The position numbers and the translations under genes are program-made. From Apiotrichum sp. Y4204 (taxonomy: Eukaryota; Basidiomycota; Tremellomycetes; Trichosporonales; Trichosporonaceae), in contig JAMYHL010000004.1 in assembly GCA_025531455.1 (NCBI GenBank), positions 1,032,029-1,096,028 on the forward strand: 64,000 bases of DNA. Direction: 5' to 3'. Every line of letters begins with the position of its first letter. The first letter of the stretch is position 1. Below the pieces are notes generated by a model. The model was not told where the DNA came from and searched no databases. It saw only the letters and a list, made by a program, of their open reading frames with translations. Shown piece after piece: positions 43,094 to 56,723 of the stretch.

Positions 43094-45531
43094 GCCGCGT
43101 GAGCCCCCGGTGTGGGACGAGCGCGAGCCCGTCGTGCACATTGCCGGCGCAGACCCGCGTTTCGGGTTCCGATTCATCTGGCCTCACTAGCCACTAGGAG
43201 TGCCAGCTCGCGAGCAAGAAAGCAAGCAAGGTCCGAGTCCCCAGCCCATTCCCGTTCAGTCTTGTGTTGTGTCCGTCCCGATCAGAAGTCGCAGAAGCTC
43301 AGAAGCGGATCAGAAGCGGGGAGTAGCAAGTAGATATACCTTGCAGTAGTGAATGAATCGTCAGAACTGAGCACACAGATGTGTGAAGCGAAGCGCGAAG
43401 CCGATTATTATGGGAAGCTGGTGACGGTTGCCTTTGCACCAGCCGGGCCGCGAAGCACCAAGTAATGATCATGGGACAATGGTGTCACTGACAGTTCACC
43501 ATCCGTGCAGTCGCCGGACATCAGTATCCGCGTCAACTGTTGCAGGTTGCCACTGTTTGGGGATCGCGACTCGCTGCCAAGGTCTAATCGCAGATGTCTG
43601 CGTCTGTGAACGCAAGCTGTTCAGCAGGATGGTATTGGTAGAGACGTGAGTCGACCTCTGAATCTCTAAAACTCGGATACTTCGCGCTCGCCGCACGCTG
43701 GGCGACAGGTTTCTAGCCTCTGATTGCTGATCGTTGGCCAATCGGTCACCGTTGCATCAGTTCGGTCACTACGCCGGAGGCTGCGGCCTTCCGTACAGCT
43801 CGCAATGATCACATCTACAGACAACAGCTACTCGCTACCTGCGTTCTTCTCAGATCAGCAAAGATGAGCGGAGATCAGCACGATCAGTGATCCAGCGATC
43901 TGCAGCACCGTTGTGCACAAACGTACGCCAGAAGCAGATAGAAGGGGCAGATCACAGATCGCAGAATACACAGGTCTAGTTCACAGAAGGAGCCAGCTAG
44001 CGATCAGCGATCAGCGGCCTCGTGTTTCACTACATTGTGGCCATTTGTGCACGATCGCCACACGCTAGTACACGCTAACCCCCCCTGCCACACACCAGAT
44101 CGCTAGATCGCCAGCTTCGCCTTCCATTTCCAGTCGTTTCTCTGGTCGTGCATCGGCTCGGCTCCCGCGGCGGAACATGGCGGACAGTGCCAAGTGTAAA
44201 GAGTGTAAGGGGGTGGCAAGTGGCGTCCAAGGCGTGTAGCATGTAACATGCAGCAGGCCGCAGTCGTTTGGAGTTGCAGGCCCCACAGCGCCCGTGGAGT
44301 GGCGCCGCCCCCTTCCCCGGGTCTGCGAGCACTTCGACCGCAACGCGTGGAATGCAGAACGGCAGCGCGGCAGCGCACTACGCATCGCACTTCAATTCTA
44401 CTAGCACTGTATATATCTCCAGACGTTCTGGTACGCCGGTGTACCTAGTGCTTTGGGTTACACGGGTGTCCCGCTCCCTCCCCTTCCGCATTGTTGGATG
44501 TGCAAGATGGGGGTGCAGACGGAGATGGACCATGGACCAGCGTCTGGGTACGGGCTTAACTGGCTCACTCTCGATCTCTGTTCCTGGCTGGCGGGACTGG
44601 GGCTGGGCTGGGCCTCCACCACAAGAGATCACGCACTTTGTAGACTTTGAACCTAGTTGTGCTACATCCTCTTGTCTTACGCTACGATGCATACCGATCG
44701 CGATCCCCTCGCAGCAGCTGTACACCACAGCCAACTGACAGCAGCACATGCAGCTTTCCACTTGGTGATCGGGGGAGGGGTGTCATTCTCATTGCTCCCG
44801 CCGCCATCTTCCCATCCCCGAAGCCTCTCAGCTCCCATCACCCGCCCCGCCCCCTTGTCTTGTACGCCTCCTGCCTGCTGCCCCTGTCCGGTCCGACCCT
44901 TCGTCCACCCTTTCTCCCGCGTGTAGAGCAGAGCAGAACAGAGCAGAGCGCGCCCCCAAGTCAGATGGAGAGAGGGGGAGAGCGTAGGGATAGTAGAGTG
45001 TGGACGACGGTTTGTGAATTGCTGGCCCAGGGGGGGCGCGTGGCTGCCGCCTGGGCTGGGTGCTGGGGTGAATCGCGAATCGCTTTGGATTTGAGACCTG
45101 GAAACAACGATCACCACCTGGATCGTAGGATCATAGTATTTTGGTGGTGCATGGTGCACGCGCTGCCGCGCTAGCAGTAGCAGCTACCCTTTCCTGATCT
45201 TCCCTCACCCTTGCCTCCCTCTCCTCTCTCCCTCTCCCTCTCCTGCACCCCCGCTTGTACCATACTTACACACACGCACCACCAGACAGGCTAAGGGTCC
45301 CATAGACTTTGTCTCGCCTCGTCTGGTAGCAGCAGTAGTATAGAACTTAGTGCACAACCTGGGCCACGATCACATTGCTCAAAGCTATCCATTACCACGT
45401 CCTCACCACCTTCCCCGCCTGCCCCTCGCCCCTCCCCTCCTTTCTTCCTTCCTTCCTCACACTCATTCACCACTCCGCTCGCATCTCAACCTCCCCCTTC
45501 TCTACCCCTTCCCCCTTCCTCCTTCTGCACG
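43094..45531. other. 2.4-kb intergenic region upstream of CBK1
   Basis: No gene is recognised. The stretch holds a dense GATC cluster (43807-44012 and a few more on both sides) and ends in a C/T-rich leader of about 300 bp before the CBK1 ATG. A long leader is plausible because yeast CBK1-pathway mRNAs are often post-transcriptionally controlled, but that is inference. Confidence 0.4.
43807..44012. repeat. GATC-rich cluster
   Basis: Ten GATC sites occur within about 206 bp, many in the form GATCAG. Less than one is expected by chance at equal base frequency. Confidence 0.7.
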
Positions 45532-47877
<2,346 letters not shown>

Positions 47878-48065
47878 GCTGCGCCACGGGTGCGCACGGC
47901 TCATTGTCGAGATTGATTGCTCGGCGGCTACACACAACAACGCTCTCTAACGACTGATATGGCTGATATATCCTTGTATGCATGACGTGTCTCTAGCGCC
48001 GCGCAAAAGTGTTGCAAACTGTTTATTCAATCTTCTCTAACGAGTATTTCTTCTACTCGCACACC

Positions 48066-49985
48066 CTATTCCAAGCGCTTGAGGCCCATCTCCCAGAAGT
48101 TGCGCTCGAGGCGGACACACTCTGTCCATATGTTCGTGAGGCGCGCCAGACGCTCGGGACTCGGCGGGTCGGCTGCGATGCGCGCTTCGAGGTTCTTGAT
48201 ACCGCGCCGCACGGCGTCCATGAAATTGTCGCCGGAATAGTCGCCAATCCAGCGCGCGTACGGGTTTCCGTCGAGGACCGCCTCGCCGGTCGCGACGCGC
48301 GAACGGAGCCACAACCCGACCTCGCCGTACCCGATCAAACACGACGCGACGGCAATGTAGATGTCGAGCACGTCGCCCTGCGCGCCCACATCGAGCATGT
48401 AGCGCGCGTACGCGGCGCACGCGCCGCTCTCGGGTGCGGCTTCGAGCTCCTCGAGCGACACGCCAAAGTCCTTGCAGAACTGGAATATATCAGCGAATTC
48501 CGGGGCTTTACACTCACAGCAACGTGCATGGTCGACTCTTGGGCAATGTGCGCTGCAATGTCGGTGAACGCGTTGATGAGCGCAAAGCTGTCGGCCTTGT
48601 ACGCGCCGAGTGCGTGCAGGCGTGCGTCTGCGGTCAGGTTCTGAACGAGTGTTTATTTCTCACAGTGCTTGAGATAATGGTAGTCCTGAATAATGTAGTG
48701 CTTGAACGATTCGCGGGGAAGCGTGCCCTGTCCGAGCTGGACGACAAACGGATGGCGGACGTACGAGCGCCAGAGGTCGGGGGCCGCGCGGATAAGGTGC
48801 GAGACGAACGGCGTGGGGTTGTGTTCCGTCGGTCTGGGGTCAGAACGCTCTAGGATAGAAACTCACGCGGGGAGGCAGCGGCGAGTTGTGAGGTGCGCGT
48901 GGTTGAGGGGCCCGTGGCCGCGTCCGACGGGGTGCGCCGAGGCGATGGCGTCCTGGGTATACGCGATCGCCCTGCGGACCGCGGACGGGGACATCTCCGT
49001 CATGTTGGGCTCTTTGCGTTTCTCGAGAGCGTAGACGGCAGTCAGCGCCGCGGAGAGGGTACACCCCGTGCCGTGTGTCGACTTTGAGTCGATCTTGGGG
49101 CCGACAAAGAGGTGAATTCCGCCAGATTCGGACGCGAGAATGTCGACCACAACCTCGTCGTTCGCCTTGAGACCCAACGTCGCGCGGAAGTCGACGAGCA
49201 CCTCGAGGTCGGCACCCTCCTCGTCCTCTGCCCATGTGGTCGGGATGTTCTGCTTGGCGACGGCGGCGCGAACGTCGGCTTTACGCAGCGTCGCGTGTCC
49301 GCCTTTAAGCAGGACTGCGGAGCCGCACGTCTCACGCACGGCCGCCGCGAGCGCGAGCATGCCCTCTATACTGGTAATCTCGTCGTTGCGGCCGGTGAGC
49401 ACGTTCGCCTCGGGAATGTTGGGCGTGACGAGGTCGACGAGCGGAAGGAGGCGCGCGGCGAGCGTCGACGTCGCTGCGTCGGGGAGGAGGGCGTGTCCCG
49501 ACGTGGAGATCATGACGGGGTCGAGGACGAGGAACGGGCGGGTCTTGAGCGCGGAGAAAAAGTCGGCCAGCACGCCAATCGTCTCGGCGCCGGCGAGCAT
49601 GCCAAACTTGACCGCGGCGGGGGCGAGGTCGTCATCGAAGAGCGATTTGAGCTGCCATCAGAATGCGACAGAAAATATCTCATCTCGGCTACGTACCTGC
49701 TCGACAACAAACTCTGGGGGGACGACATGCACGCCCTGCACGCCGAGCGTGTTCTGCGCCGTGAGCGCCGTGATTGCGCTCATGCCGTAGGTGTGGAACG
49801 CGGCAAACGTCTTGAGGTCCGCCTGGAGTGTCAGCCAACATTCCGGCCCGAGACCAAGGGGATTCAAATTTTATTTGCCCCCATATACGCACCTGGATAC
49901 CGGCGCCGCCGCCGCTGTCGCTGCCCGCGACGGTGAGCACGCGCGGAGTCGGGGACGTGGTGAGCGAGAGGACGGGTAAGCTCAT
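48066..49985 (-). CDS. THI20: Bifunctional HMP/HMP-P kinase and TenA-type thiaminase (thiamine synthesis and salvage)
   Basis: Six exons: 49985-49893, 49822-49697, 49651-48867, 48833-48664, 48627-48518 and 48479-48066; introns 70, 45, 33, 36 and 38 nt; 565 aa. The first 300 residues form the ThiD ribokinase fold: '[22 protein letters not shown]', 'PFLVLDPVMISTSGHALL', 'DLVTPNIPEANVLTG' and the anion-hole 'STHGTGCTLSAALTA'. The C-terminal 240 residues are a TenA domain: 'HPFVVQLGQGTLPRESFKHYIIQDYHYL', and 'ASCLIGYGEVG' with the catalytic Cys. The same two-domain order occurs in yeast Thi20. The enzyme makes HMP-PP for thiamine and salvages degraded thiamine. No TPP riboswitch was found in its introns or leader. 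It is convergent with CBK1. Confidence 0.96.
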
Positions 49986-50968
49986 TTTAGACTGCGGGAG
50001 TGGATGCAGAAAGGCTGGGGATTGTCGTGCTGGCACTTGTACCTGGTACTTGTACTTGTACTTGTACTTGTACTTGTACTATCCCTTGCTGGCCTGCAGG
50101 GGCTTATTGAATGGCTTGGTGCTAGTCTGCGCGATGCCGATGCGCGATATCTCTCATCACTACTCGTGTCGAGTTCGAGTTGACCGTTGAGCGATAAAGT
50201 GAGCGCAATTCCCGTACGGGGCCCCTTTCTCTTCTCTGCCGGAGGCCGGAGGGCCGGTTCCGCCCCGAATGAGGAATGCCATATGGCAACATATCGGAAT
50301 GGGAGATCACGTGATCACATGCTGTCCCGTGTACTTCACGTGTGCCTCATGCCTCGAAGCTCGAAGCTCAATGCCCCGATGCTTATTGCCTCGGTTGCCT
50401 CGATGCTTGCTGTGACGTCAAGTCGGGTATTTTAATGCGTCGTCATTTTTGGATTACAGTTGTCTATCTGCTGTGTGATTAATTAGACTCCGGAAAGTGG
50501 GTGTGTAATGCTCTGTTATGCCCCAGTAATAGCCTCCGTTTTGCATATGTGATTGGCTGTGGGACATGACCGAGGGGGAGATCTGGAGAGGCCAAAGGCC
50601 CCAGAGGCCCAGAGAGGAGCGTACTGTAAACGCGCAAAGCAACACCCCCATATCCCGCGGTACTTGGCTGCGCGTGCTGCAAGCGAGTCGGGCTGACAGT
50701 GCTGTCGCGCTCTCTCCTACAGCGTGGTGTGGTCCTTGGTGTGATGTGCTCTGTGAGCTAGCGTGAGCCCTTGAGCTCCTGCGCGCGACAATTCGTAAGG
50801 AGTTGTTATGATGTAGCCGCTGCTTCGAGGTCTCCAAGAGCCTACTTAAGCCCCATTCCCCCCCGTTCTCCAGTTCTCACCACGCATCCTCTTCCGCATC
50901 CACACCCCGCATCTCCGCATCCGCATACCCTCCACCCTCCGCATCCACCACCAGAACAGAACAACACA
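49986..50968. other. Divergent intergenic region THI20 / acidic-protein gene
   Basis: This promoter region holds a GTACTT minisatellite 61 bp before the THI20 ATG. No gene is recognised. Confidence 0.5.
50046..50080. repeat. GTACTT hexamer repeat
   Basis: Nearly six tandem copies of GTACTT lie just upstream of the THI20 start codon (on the plus strand as written). Confidence 0.9.
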
Positions 50969-51657
50969 ATGGCCCCCGCGAAGAAGGACGACCGTAAGTC
51001 GCGTTTGCCGCATGGCGCACGTGTTTGGTTCCCATTGCAGGACCAGGAGGTACCTGCACGGTGACGGGGCCATGCACCGTGCATCCACGAAAACGCAGCT
51101 CGAACTTCAGCTGACTTGTAGCCGTCGTTGCCGAGGAGGAGGACGAGGAGGAGGTTGTCGACGTGCGTATCCCATCAGTATATGTGCTGACGGCAGTCCG
51201 AGGACGACGAGTACGAGGTCGAAGATGAGGAGGAGGACGAGTATGAGGTCGGCGACGAGGAAGACGAGGACGAGGACGAGGACCCACACGCCGCGGGGCG
51301 CGCGATGCTGCGGACGCTTGTAGAGGTGTGTTTGCTCACGGGTGGGCTCTGTGCTGACGGCAGGGCGGGGACGTCGACACGGACGATGACGAGGAGGACG
51401 ATGAGGATGCCGAGGGGCCCGAGGACGAGGGCGCCGAGGGTGCCGAGGATGAGGACGACGACGAGCCAGTGGCCGGTACGAAGCGCAAGGCCGAGGATGC
51501 CGATGGCGACGGCGACGGCGCCGCGCCGCCCAAGAAGAAGATTGAGACGATTGCCGACGCCGAGGCCGAGGCGGCTGATGCCCCGGCTGATGCGCCGACC
51601 GATGCGCCGGCCGTTGCGGACGAAGCCAAGGCCACCCCCGTCGAGGCCACCGCGTAG
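50969..51657 (+). CDS. Small acidic protein with nuclear localisation-like motif
   Basis: Exons are 50969-50993 (25 nt), 51122-51162, 51197-51325 and 51364-51657, encoding 162 aa. Most of the chain is Glu/Asp-rich ('EEEDEEEVVDSEDDEYEVEDEEE'), with one short hydrophobic helix 'HAAGRAMLRTLVE' in the middle and 'GTKRKAEDADG' / 'PPKKKIETI', which read as a bipartite nuclear signal. The end is Ala/Asp/Pro-rich ('ADAPADAPTDAPA'). Composition fits a histone- or ribosomal-protein-binding acidic chaperone, but I do not recognise a family. Splice signals and phases are clean, which supports a real gene. Confidence 0.65.
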
Positions 51658-51759
51658 GGCGCGTAGTGTATAGTAGTGTCAAGTGCAAGCTGTGATGCAT
51701 ACAATGTTGCTGTAAGGAATTGATGGATGGTCGGAGATGGTGTGTGGATCAATGGTTGA

Positions 51760-53122
51760 CTATGGCATGTCGAGCAGGCGCTCGACCTCATCGACGATCT
51801 TGCGCGCAGCGGGGAGGAGGACATACTCGCGCGTACGCTTGTACTCGTCCAGCACGGCGCGGACGAACGCGTCGCGCTCCGCGCGCGGCGGGGACAGCTC
51901 GGGGGGTGCGGGTGGTATCTGGCATCAGTATCAGTCTCGTTAAGCACCCCCTTTCTCCCTCACCCACCTCCAGATTGTCTCTCACACACGCCCAGAACCC
52001 CGCCCATCCCCACCCCGCATCGCGTTCCAGCAGGCCGTCCACCTCGAGGGCCCACTCGGCCTCCCACGCCGCAACCCCATCCACGACCTTGTCCCCCAAG
52101 CGCGCGCAGATATCCCCCTTGACGTCCGCGATGCTCTCCGCGCACCGCGCCTCATTCCGGCGCAGTGCGGCGTACACCCTCCCGAGCGTGGGTGACGCGA
52201 AGAAGTTGTGGTTGATGGAGATACACTGTCGTCAACAAAAACTCTGTATCTTATATAGCCTCTACGCACGAAATCGACATTGACGACCTGGTGGTGCCAT
52301 CCACTCGGGACGAAGATGACCTCGCCCTCGTCCTGCAGGACCATGACACCTTTGGCGCCCATCCCCCTCTCTCGCACGTCAAACACCATCTCGCCGCGCG
52401 CATCGACGAGCTCGCGCTCGACCCCAGGCGCAAACAGCCACCACACTTTGCGTCCCACCACATTCGCGCTCCACGAGTAGCTCCCGTACACGTCGGCATG
52501 AAGCGGGGTGAATGTCCCCGCTGGACCCGCGTACACGAAGCGAAAGTCGGCTGTCGAGGTACTTGTCGCTCCGGCTCGCGGGGCGTCAAACGGCGGGCTC
52601 AGCCAGTCATCTAATCTCAGCCCCCAAAGTCCAAAGTACATGTACATACCGAGAAAACACCCGGGCGGGTGGTACACCTCCCTCCCGGAGCCGCCGCTAG
52701 CCTCGAGCTCCGCAACGAGATGCCAGTCCTTGACGTACAGCCCCTCTCCTTGTCCGGCACCCCACAGATCGAGCACGTCGCGCAGGGGCCGCTCCTCGCG
52801 GGAAAACTCTGAGAACTCCCGAGCTCGCGTATTCGCGACCGGCACGACTTGCTCGCCGTACACTCGCAGCCCGTCGAGGTTTGGAGTCGAGGGAGCCGTG
52901 GATGTATTAGCCCAGTTTCGCCGCGCGGGCCAGGACTGCGTCGCGTGCGCAGAGAGGAGAAACGGCGTGTTGGGCAGCAAATGCGTGTTCTCCCGTCAGA
53001 TATCAACGTTTGTTTATACCCACGAGGAAATCGGCGTACGGCAGCGCGTCGTATGTCGGAAACGGGCGCGGGGGAATGTTGGCGAGCAGCGCGTCGCGCT
53101 CGGTATAGTCGCGAGAGCCCAT
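51760..53122 (-). CDS. JmjC-domain oxygenase, JMJD4-like
   Basis: Exons are 53122-53024, 52989-52650, 52610-52270, 52225-51968 and 51918-51760; introns 34, 39, 44 and 49 nt; 398 aa. 'YADFLNTHLLPNTPFLL' opens the fold. The cupin core has 'FRFVYAGPAGTFTPLHADVYGSYSWSANVVGRKVWWLF', with the iron-binding HxD in LHADVY, and 'VIFVPSGWHHQVVN' with the third His. This pattern and length fit JMJD4, a 2OG oxygenase that hydroxylates translation release factor eRF1. A C-terminal helical extension follows. The donor GTGGGT of intron 1 overlaps an alternative GTATAA, but only the former keeps frame. The substrate is inferred from the family. Confidence 0.85.
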
Positions 53123-53392
53123 CCTGCGCTGTGAAGAGTGGGAAAGCGAGGCAAGTGGGGATGTCGAAAATGTTGTGGTTTCGGAAATCGGGTGGAGAGC
53201 CTCCACCGCGAGGTACGCACAATTGTTCCTCAACAGGATTGTTCGTCGACAGGAGACATGTTCGTCAGACGGGAGGGCAATACTAGTGCTGTTCGCTCCC
53301 ATTCATCTACTAGACACTTCCCAGTGTCGCACTGCCATTCTCCAGGCGGCATCACAATCATGCATCGTCTACAAGCCCAAACTGGTGGTACA

Positions 53393-55655
53393 CTATATGA
53401 GGAGGTCGTCGGTGGTCTGCCCACGCGCCGGGCGCGGCACGTCGAGCTGGTACGCGCCGCCGCCGAGGAGGTCGAGGTCCGCAAGCTGCGCATACACGTC
53501 GTCCGAGGGTGGGGGTGGTGTGCCGGTGCCGGTGAGGGCACCTGCGCCGATTGACCCGGGTGCGTGCATGGGCTTGGGCGCGACGGGAGAGGGGGCGGCG
53601 CCGTTCGAGTCGCCCAGGCTCGGACGTGGCGGAATGCTCGGCATCTTCCCGAGGCGCGCGTTCGTCGCGGATGCAGAGTGCGGCTTGACGAGGTGTCGCC
53701 TTGACGAGGCGTTGAGTGCCGGCGAGTCTGGGAGGTACCGGGGGCGTGCGGTGCGGATAAACGTCTCGGGATTCTTGTGGTAGATGCTCCCCAGCGTGCC
53801 TGTGTGAAGGAGCAGCTGGTCGAGCATGCCCTTGTCCATCCTGTCTGTCTCGGTTGAGATGACCGGTTTCTCGGAGAGCACGATGTCGCGCGCGGCCGTC
53901 GGGTTCGACGTGAGCAGGCGCCAGTACATGAAGCCCTGATGTCAATAATCAACAGCGCTACGGCGACTCACTCGATCCCGGAGATCCGGGTTCTCCGCCT
54001 CCTCGGTCGCGAGTTTGAGCACCTTTGGAAGAAGCTCCTGGGCGACGGTCGGGCGGCGGATGAAGAGCTTGACGGTGGCGGTGAGGAGCGCGAGCTGGAC
54101 CTCGGCCGACTCCTCCTTGAAAGTAAACATAAAGTCCTCGAGAAGCTCATCACTGTTCTCAATGCGATCCGCGTACTGCCCGATAATCCAGATCATGGCG
54201 GCCTTGGCCTCGGGCTCGTCAAGGACATCAAGGTTCTCACACAGCGTGCCAATCACGCTCTCGTACTGGTTCGGGTACCTGCGGAAGATGTCCTTGATGA
54301 CGACGATCGCCTCCTGGACGACATATGAGATCTTGGTCTTCATAAGGTCAAGTAGTGTGACAACACACTGGTCGGCTGCGGCAGCAATCTTAATCGCCAG
54401 ACGCCCGATCGAGCGCACGGCCTTGCGCACAAAGTCGACGTCCACCTCCGAAGCGTACTCCTTGAGCTCAGCGAGCACCTCTGTGACGTTCTCCTCGCGC
54501 GTGAGGCGGTACATGATTTCGAGTTTGGCAAGCTTGACGTAGATAGGATCGTTGTATTTGCAAAAGAAGACCTTGACCTCGTTTTGGAGGACCGACGGGC
54601 GGCGCTGGATGATGAGCAGGATGTTGCGCAGGCCAACGTATTGCACCTCAGGCCCACTGCTCAGCAGCGTGACCAGCGGCGGCCCCATCTTGCGGTCCAA
54701 CATGGCAATGAGCGACTCGTCCTCCATGTAGTTCATGAGATAGAGCACGACCTTGATGGTCGTGAGCACGACAGCCGAGTTGGCGTGCTGGAGGCGCACG
54801 GATATCCGCTCCGCGAGTGTCTCGGCGTCGAGCGACGTCTGGGGGATAAACGACAGCAGCGAGTCGAGAATGTACACCTGTCCCCACTCGGAGCACTCTC
54901 CCAGCGCGGCGACAAGCTTTCCCGCGACGGTGGCGTTGAGGCGGAGCGTAATCTCGTTGCTGCGATCCGAGATCTCCACGAGGGAAGTGACAGCATTCGC
55001 GACAACAGTCGGGTTGTGGTCCGCGAGGAGGTCGCGGAGCATGCCGACAAAGTTCTCCTTCTCGATCGTTTTGCGTCCGTACTCTGACGAATAGAGCTTG
55101 GCAACCGCTATGGCTGCCGTCTTGCGGACGTACGGGTCCTGGTCCTCGAGCGCATGCCGCAGTGGGTCCACAAGCGAGTGGATCACACTCGGGAGCGGGA
55201 TGGAGCTCATCGTGCGGATGGCAAGTCCTCGAATAAGCGGGTTCCGGTCCGCGCAGTCCTGGTGTGTGAGTTACATCAAGCCACCTCCAACTCACAGAAA
55301 GGAATCCGCCCATTGCATGCGCAATGTCCTCTGGCCGCGAGCGACCGTAGGTGACAAAGTAGAGATACACCACTGTTGTCAGACATAGCTCATAGCAAGC
55401 TACGCACTCTTCTTGATCTCGAGCACCTGTATCTGCATGCACTGCACCATCTCGGGAAACAGCTGCGACACTACCGTCAGCCGGGGCCTCAGCACAGAAC
55501 AACCCACTATCATTCCCCATCGTCATGTTCGCAATGACCTTTTTGAGGGCAATCTTCTTGCGCGCAAAGCCCTTGTCGCGCTTGTCCCCCGTGTTGCGCA
55601 GCTCGTCGCGCAGCTCGCCGACCTTGACGCGCGCGAAGAGCTTGGCGTCGGACAT
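53393..55655 (-). CDS. Beta-adaptin, clathrin adaptor complex AP-1/AP-2 large subunit
   Basis: Exons are 55655-55508, 55470-55408, 55372-55296, 55258-53972 and 53935-53393; introns 35-37 nt; 705 aa. The trunk of HEAT-like helices is highly conserved: 'NPLIRGLAIRTM', 'DPYVRKTAAIAVAKLY', 'NPTVVANAVTSL', 'WGQVYILDSLL', 'KVFFCKYNDPIYVKLAKLEIM', 'AELKEYASEVDVDFVRKAVRSIGRLAIK', 'NPDLRDRGFMYWRLL'. The hinge is Pro/Ser-rich and ends in 'LADLDLLGGG', a residual clathrin-box region. There is no ear domain, as in yeast Apl2 and Apl1. It sorts cargo at the Golgi/endosome or plasma membrane. AP-1 versus AP-2 cannot be decided from the chain alone. Confidence 0.94.
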
Positions 55656-56132
55656 GGCGGCGGAACGTCGTTGTGAGGTGGGATTAGGGAGAGGTCGAGG
55701 TCGAAGTGGAGGGCGGATGGGACGACCTCGCCGTGCGTGTCGAGTGTCCTAGTTCGCAGTAAACTCCAAGTGACGAACTCTGAGGGTTGGGAGATGAAGG
55801 CGGGGGACGCGCGTAGTATGTGATAAAGGAGTCGAGACTGGGAGATGGAGATGTTGTTGATCTGGCGATAGAAATGGGATGGCTGCCCTCGATGCACGAT
55901 GTATCGATGCCAGGGGGTCTCTCACAGGATGGTGACGCTGTCCGCCCCTGCGCCCCTCGACGTCCGACGATCCGACGATCCGGGCGCTCCTGAAACGCGC
56001 TTCTCGCGTGGGATTGCTCCCGTCGCCATCATTTGCTACTCCACTCTCGCTCTCCATCTCGGGAATCTATGAGTTCTCTGCCTAAAAGAACAGACCAGGG
56101 AGGAACAGTTACTCACCACCACCCACCTCACG
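55656..56132. other. Divergent intergenic region beta-adaptin / BolA gene
   Basis: This is the shared promoter region of two divergent genes; nothing else is recognised. Confidence 0.5.
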
Positions 56133-56612
56133 ATGCTCGCCCTCCGCGCCCTCCGTCTCCCCCTCTCGCGCCCGCTCGCATTGCGGACATTTGCGTCGCG
56201 CGCCCAGCCGACCGGCATGAACGAGGGCGAGACGGGGATCTGGAACAAGCTCAATGAGCGGTTTCCCGGGACACGGCTCGAGGTGCAGGATGTCTCTGGT
56301 GAGCTTAAAGAGTTTGAGCTGGATGTACTGACAAGGAGGCGGGTGCGGGTCGTTCTACGCCATTCTCGTGTCCAGTCCCGAGTTCAAGGGCCTCACGATG
56401 GTCAAGCAGCACAAGCTTGTCAATGACTGTCTCAAGGAGGACATTGCGGGCATCCATGGTCTCCAGGTAGGTGTTGTTGATTACCCAGCAATTCATTGGC
56501 TCCCTTGCTTTTGCTATCTGGGTGGCCAACGATCCATGTCCACAATGATTGCGTCCCGTATCCGGTACTCACTCACTCCCAGCTCAAAACCATCGCCGAG
56601 GACAAGGCATAA
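56133..56612 (+). CDS. Mitochondrial BolA-like protein
   Basis: Exons are 56133-56298, 56336-56466 and 56583-56612, encoding 108 aa. Intron 1 ends in AAG straight after a CTGAC branch site. The N terminus (MLALRALRLPLSRPLALRTFASR) is a clear mitochondrial presequence. The BolA fold has 'GCGSFYAILVSSPEFKGLTMVKQHKLVNDCLKEDIAGIHGLQLKT': the conserved Cys in the loop, and the His of 'HGLQ', are the iron-sulphur-ligand positions used with monothiol glutaredoxin. It fits Bol1/Bol3, which help load [4Fe-4S] clusters onto mitochondrial enzymes. It is convergent with MAP1, 111 nt away. Confidence 0.92.
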
Positions 56613-56723
56613 TCTATATATATATATGCATGCATACATCCGCTCAGCCGGCACTGTTGTTGGGCGAGAGCGACAATGACTGATGTGCCCGAGACACGTC
56701 TACGATAGCTACAGTCCACGCGT

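Noticed and set aside
49823..49892. Possible TPP riboswitch in THI20 intron 1
   Set aside because: The conserved CUGAGA and the long THI-box core are absent.
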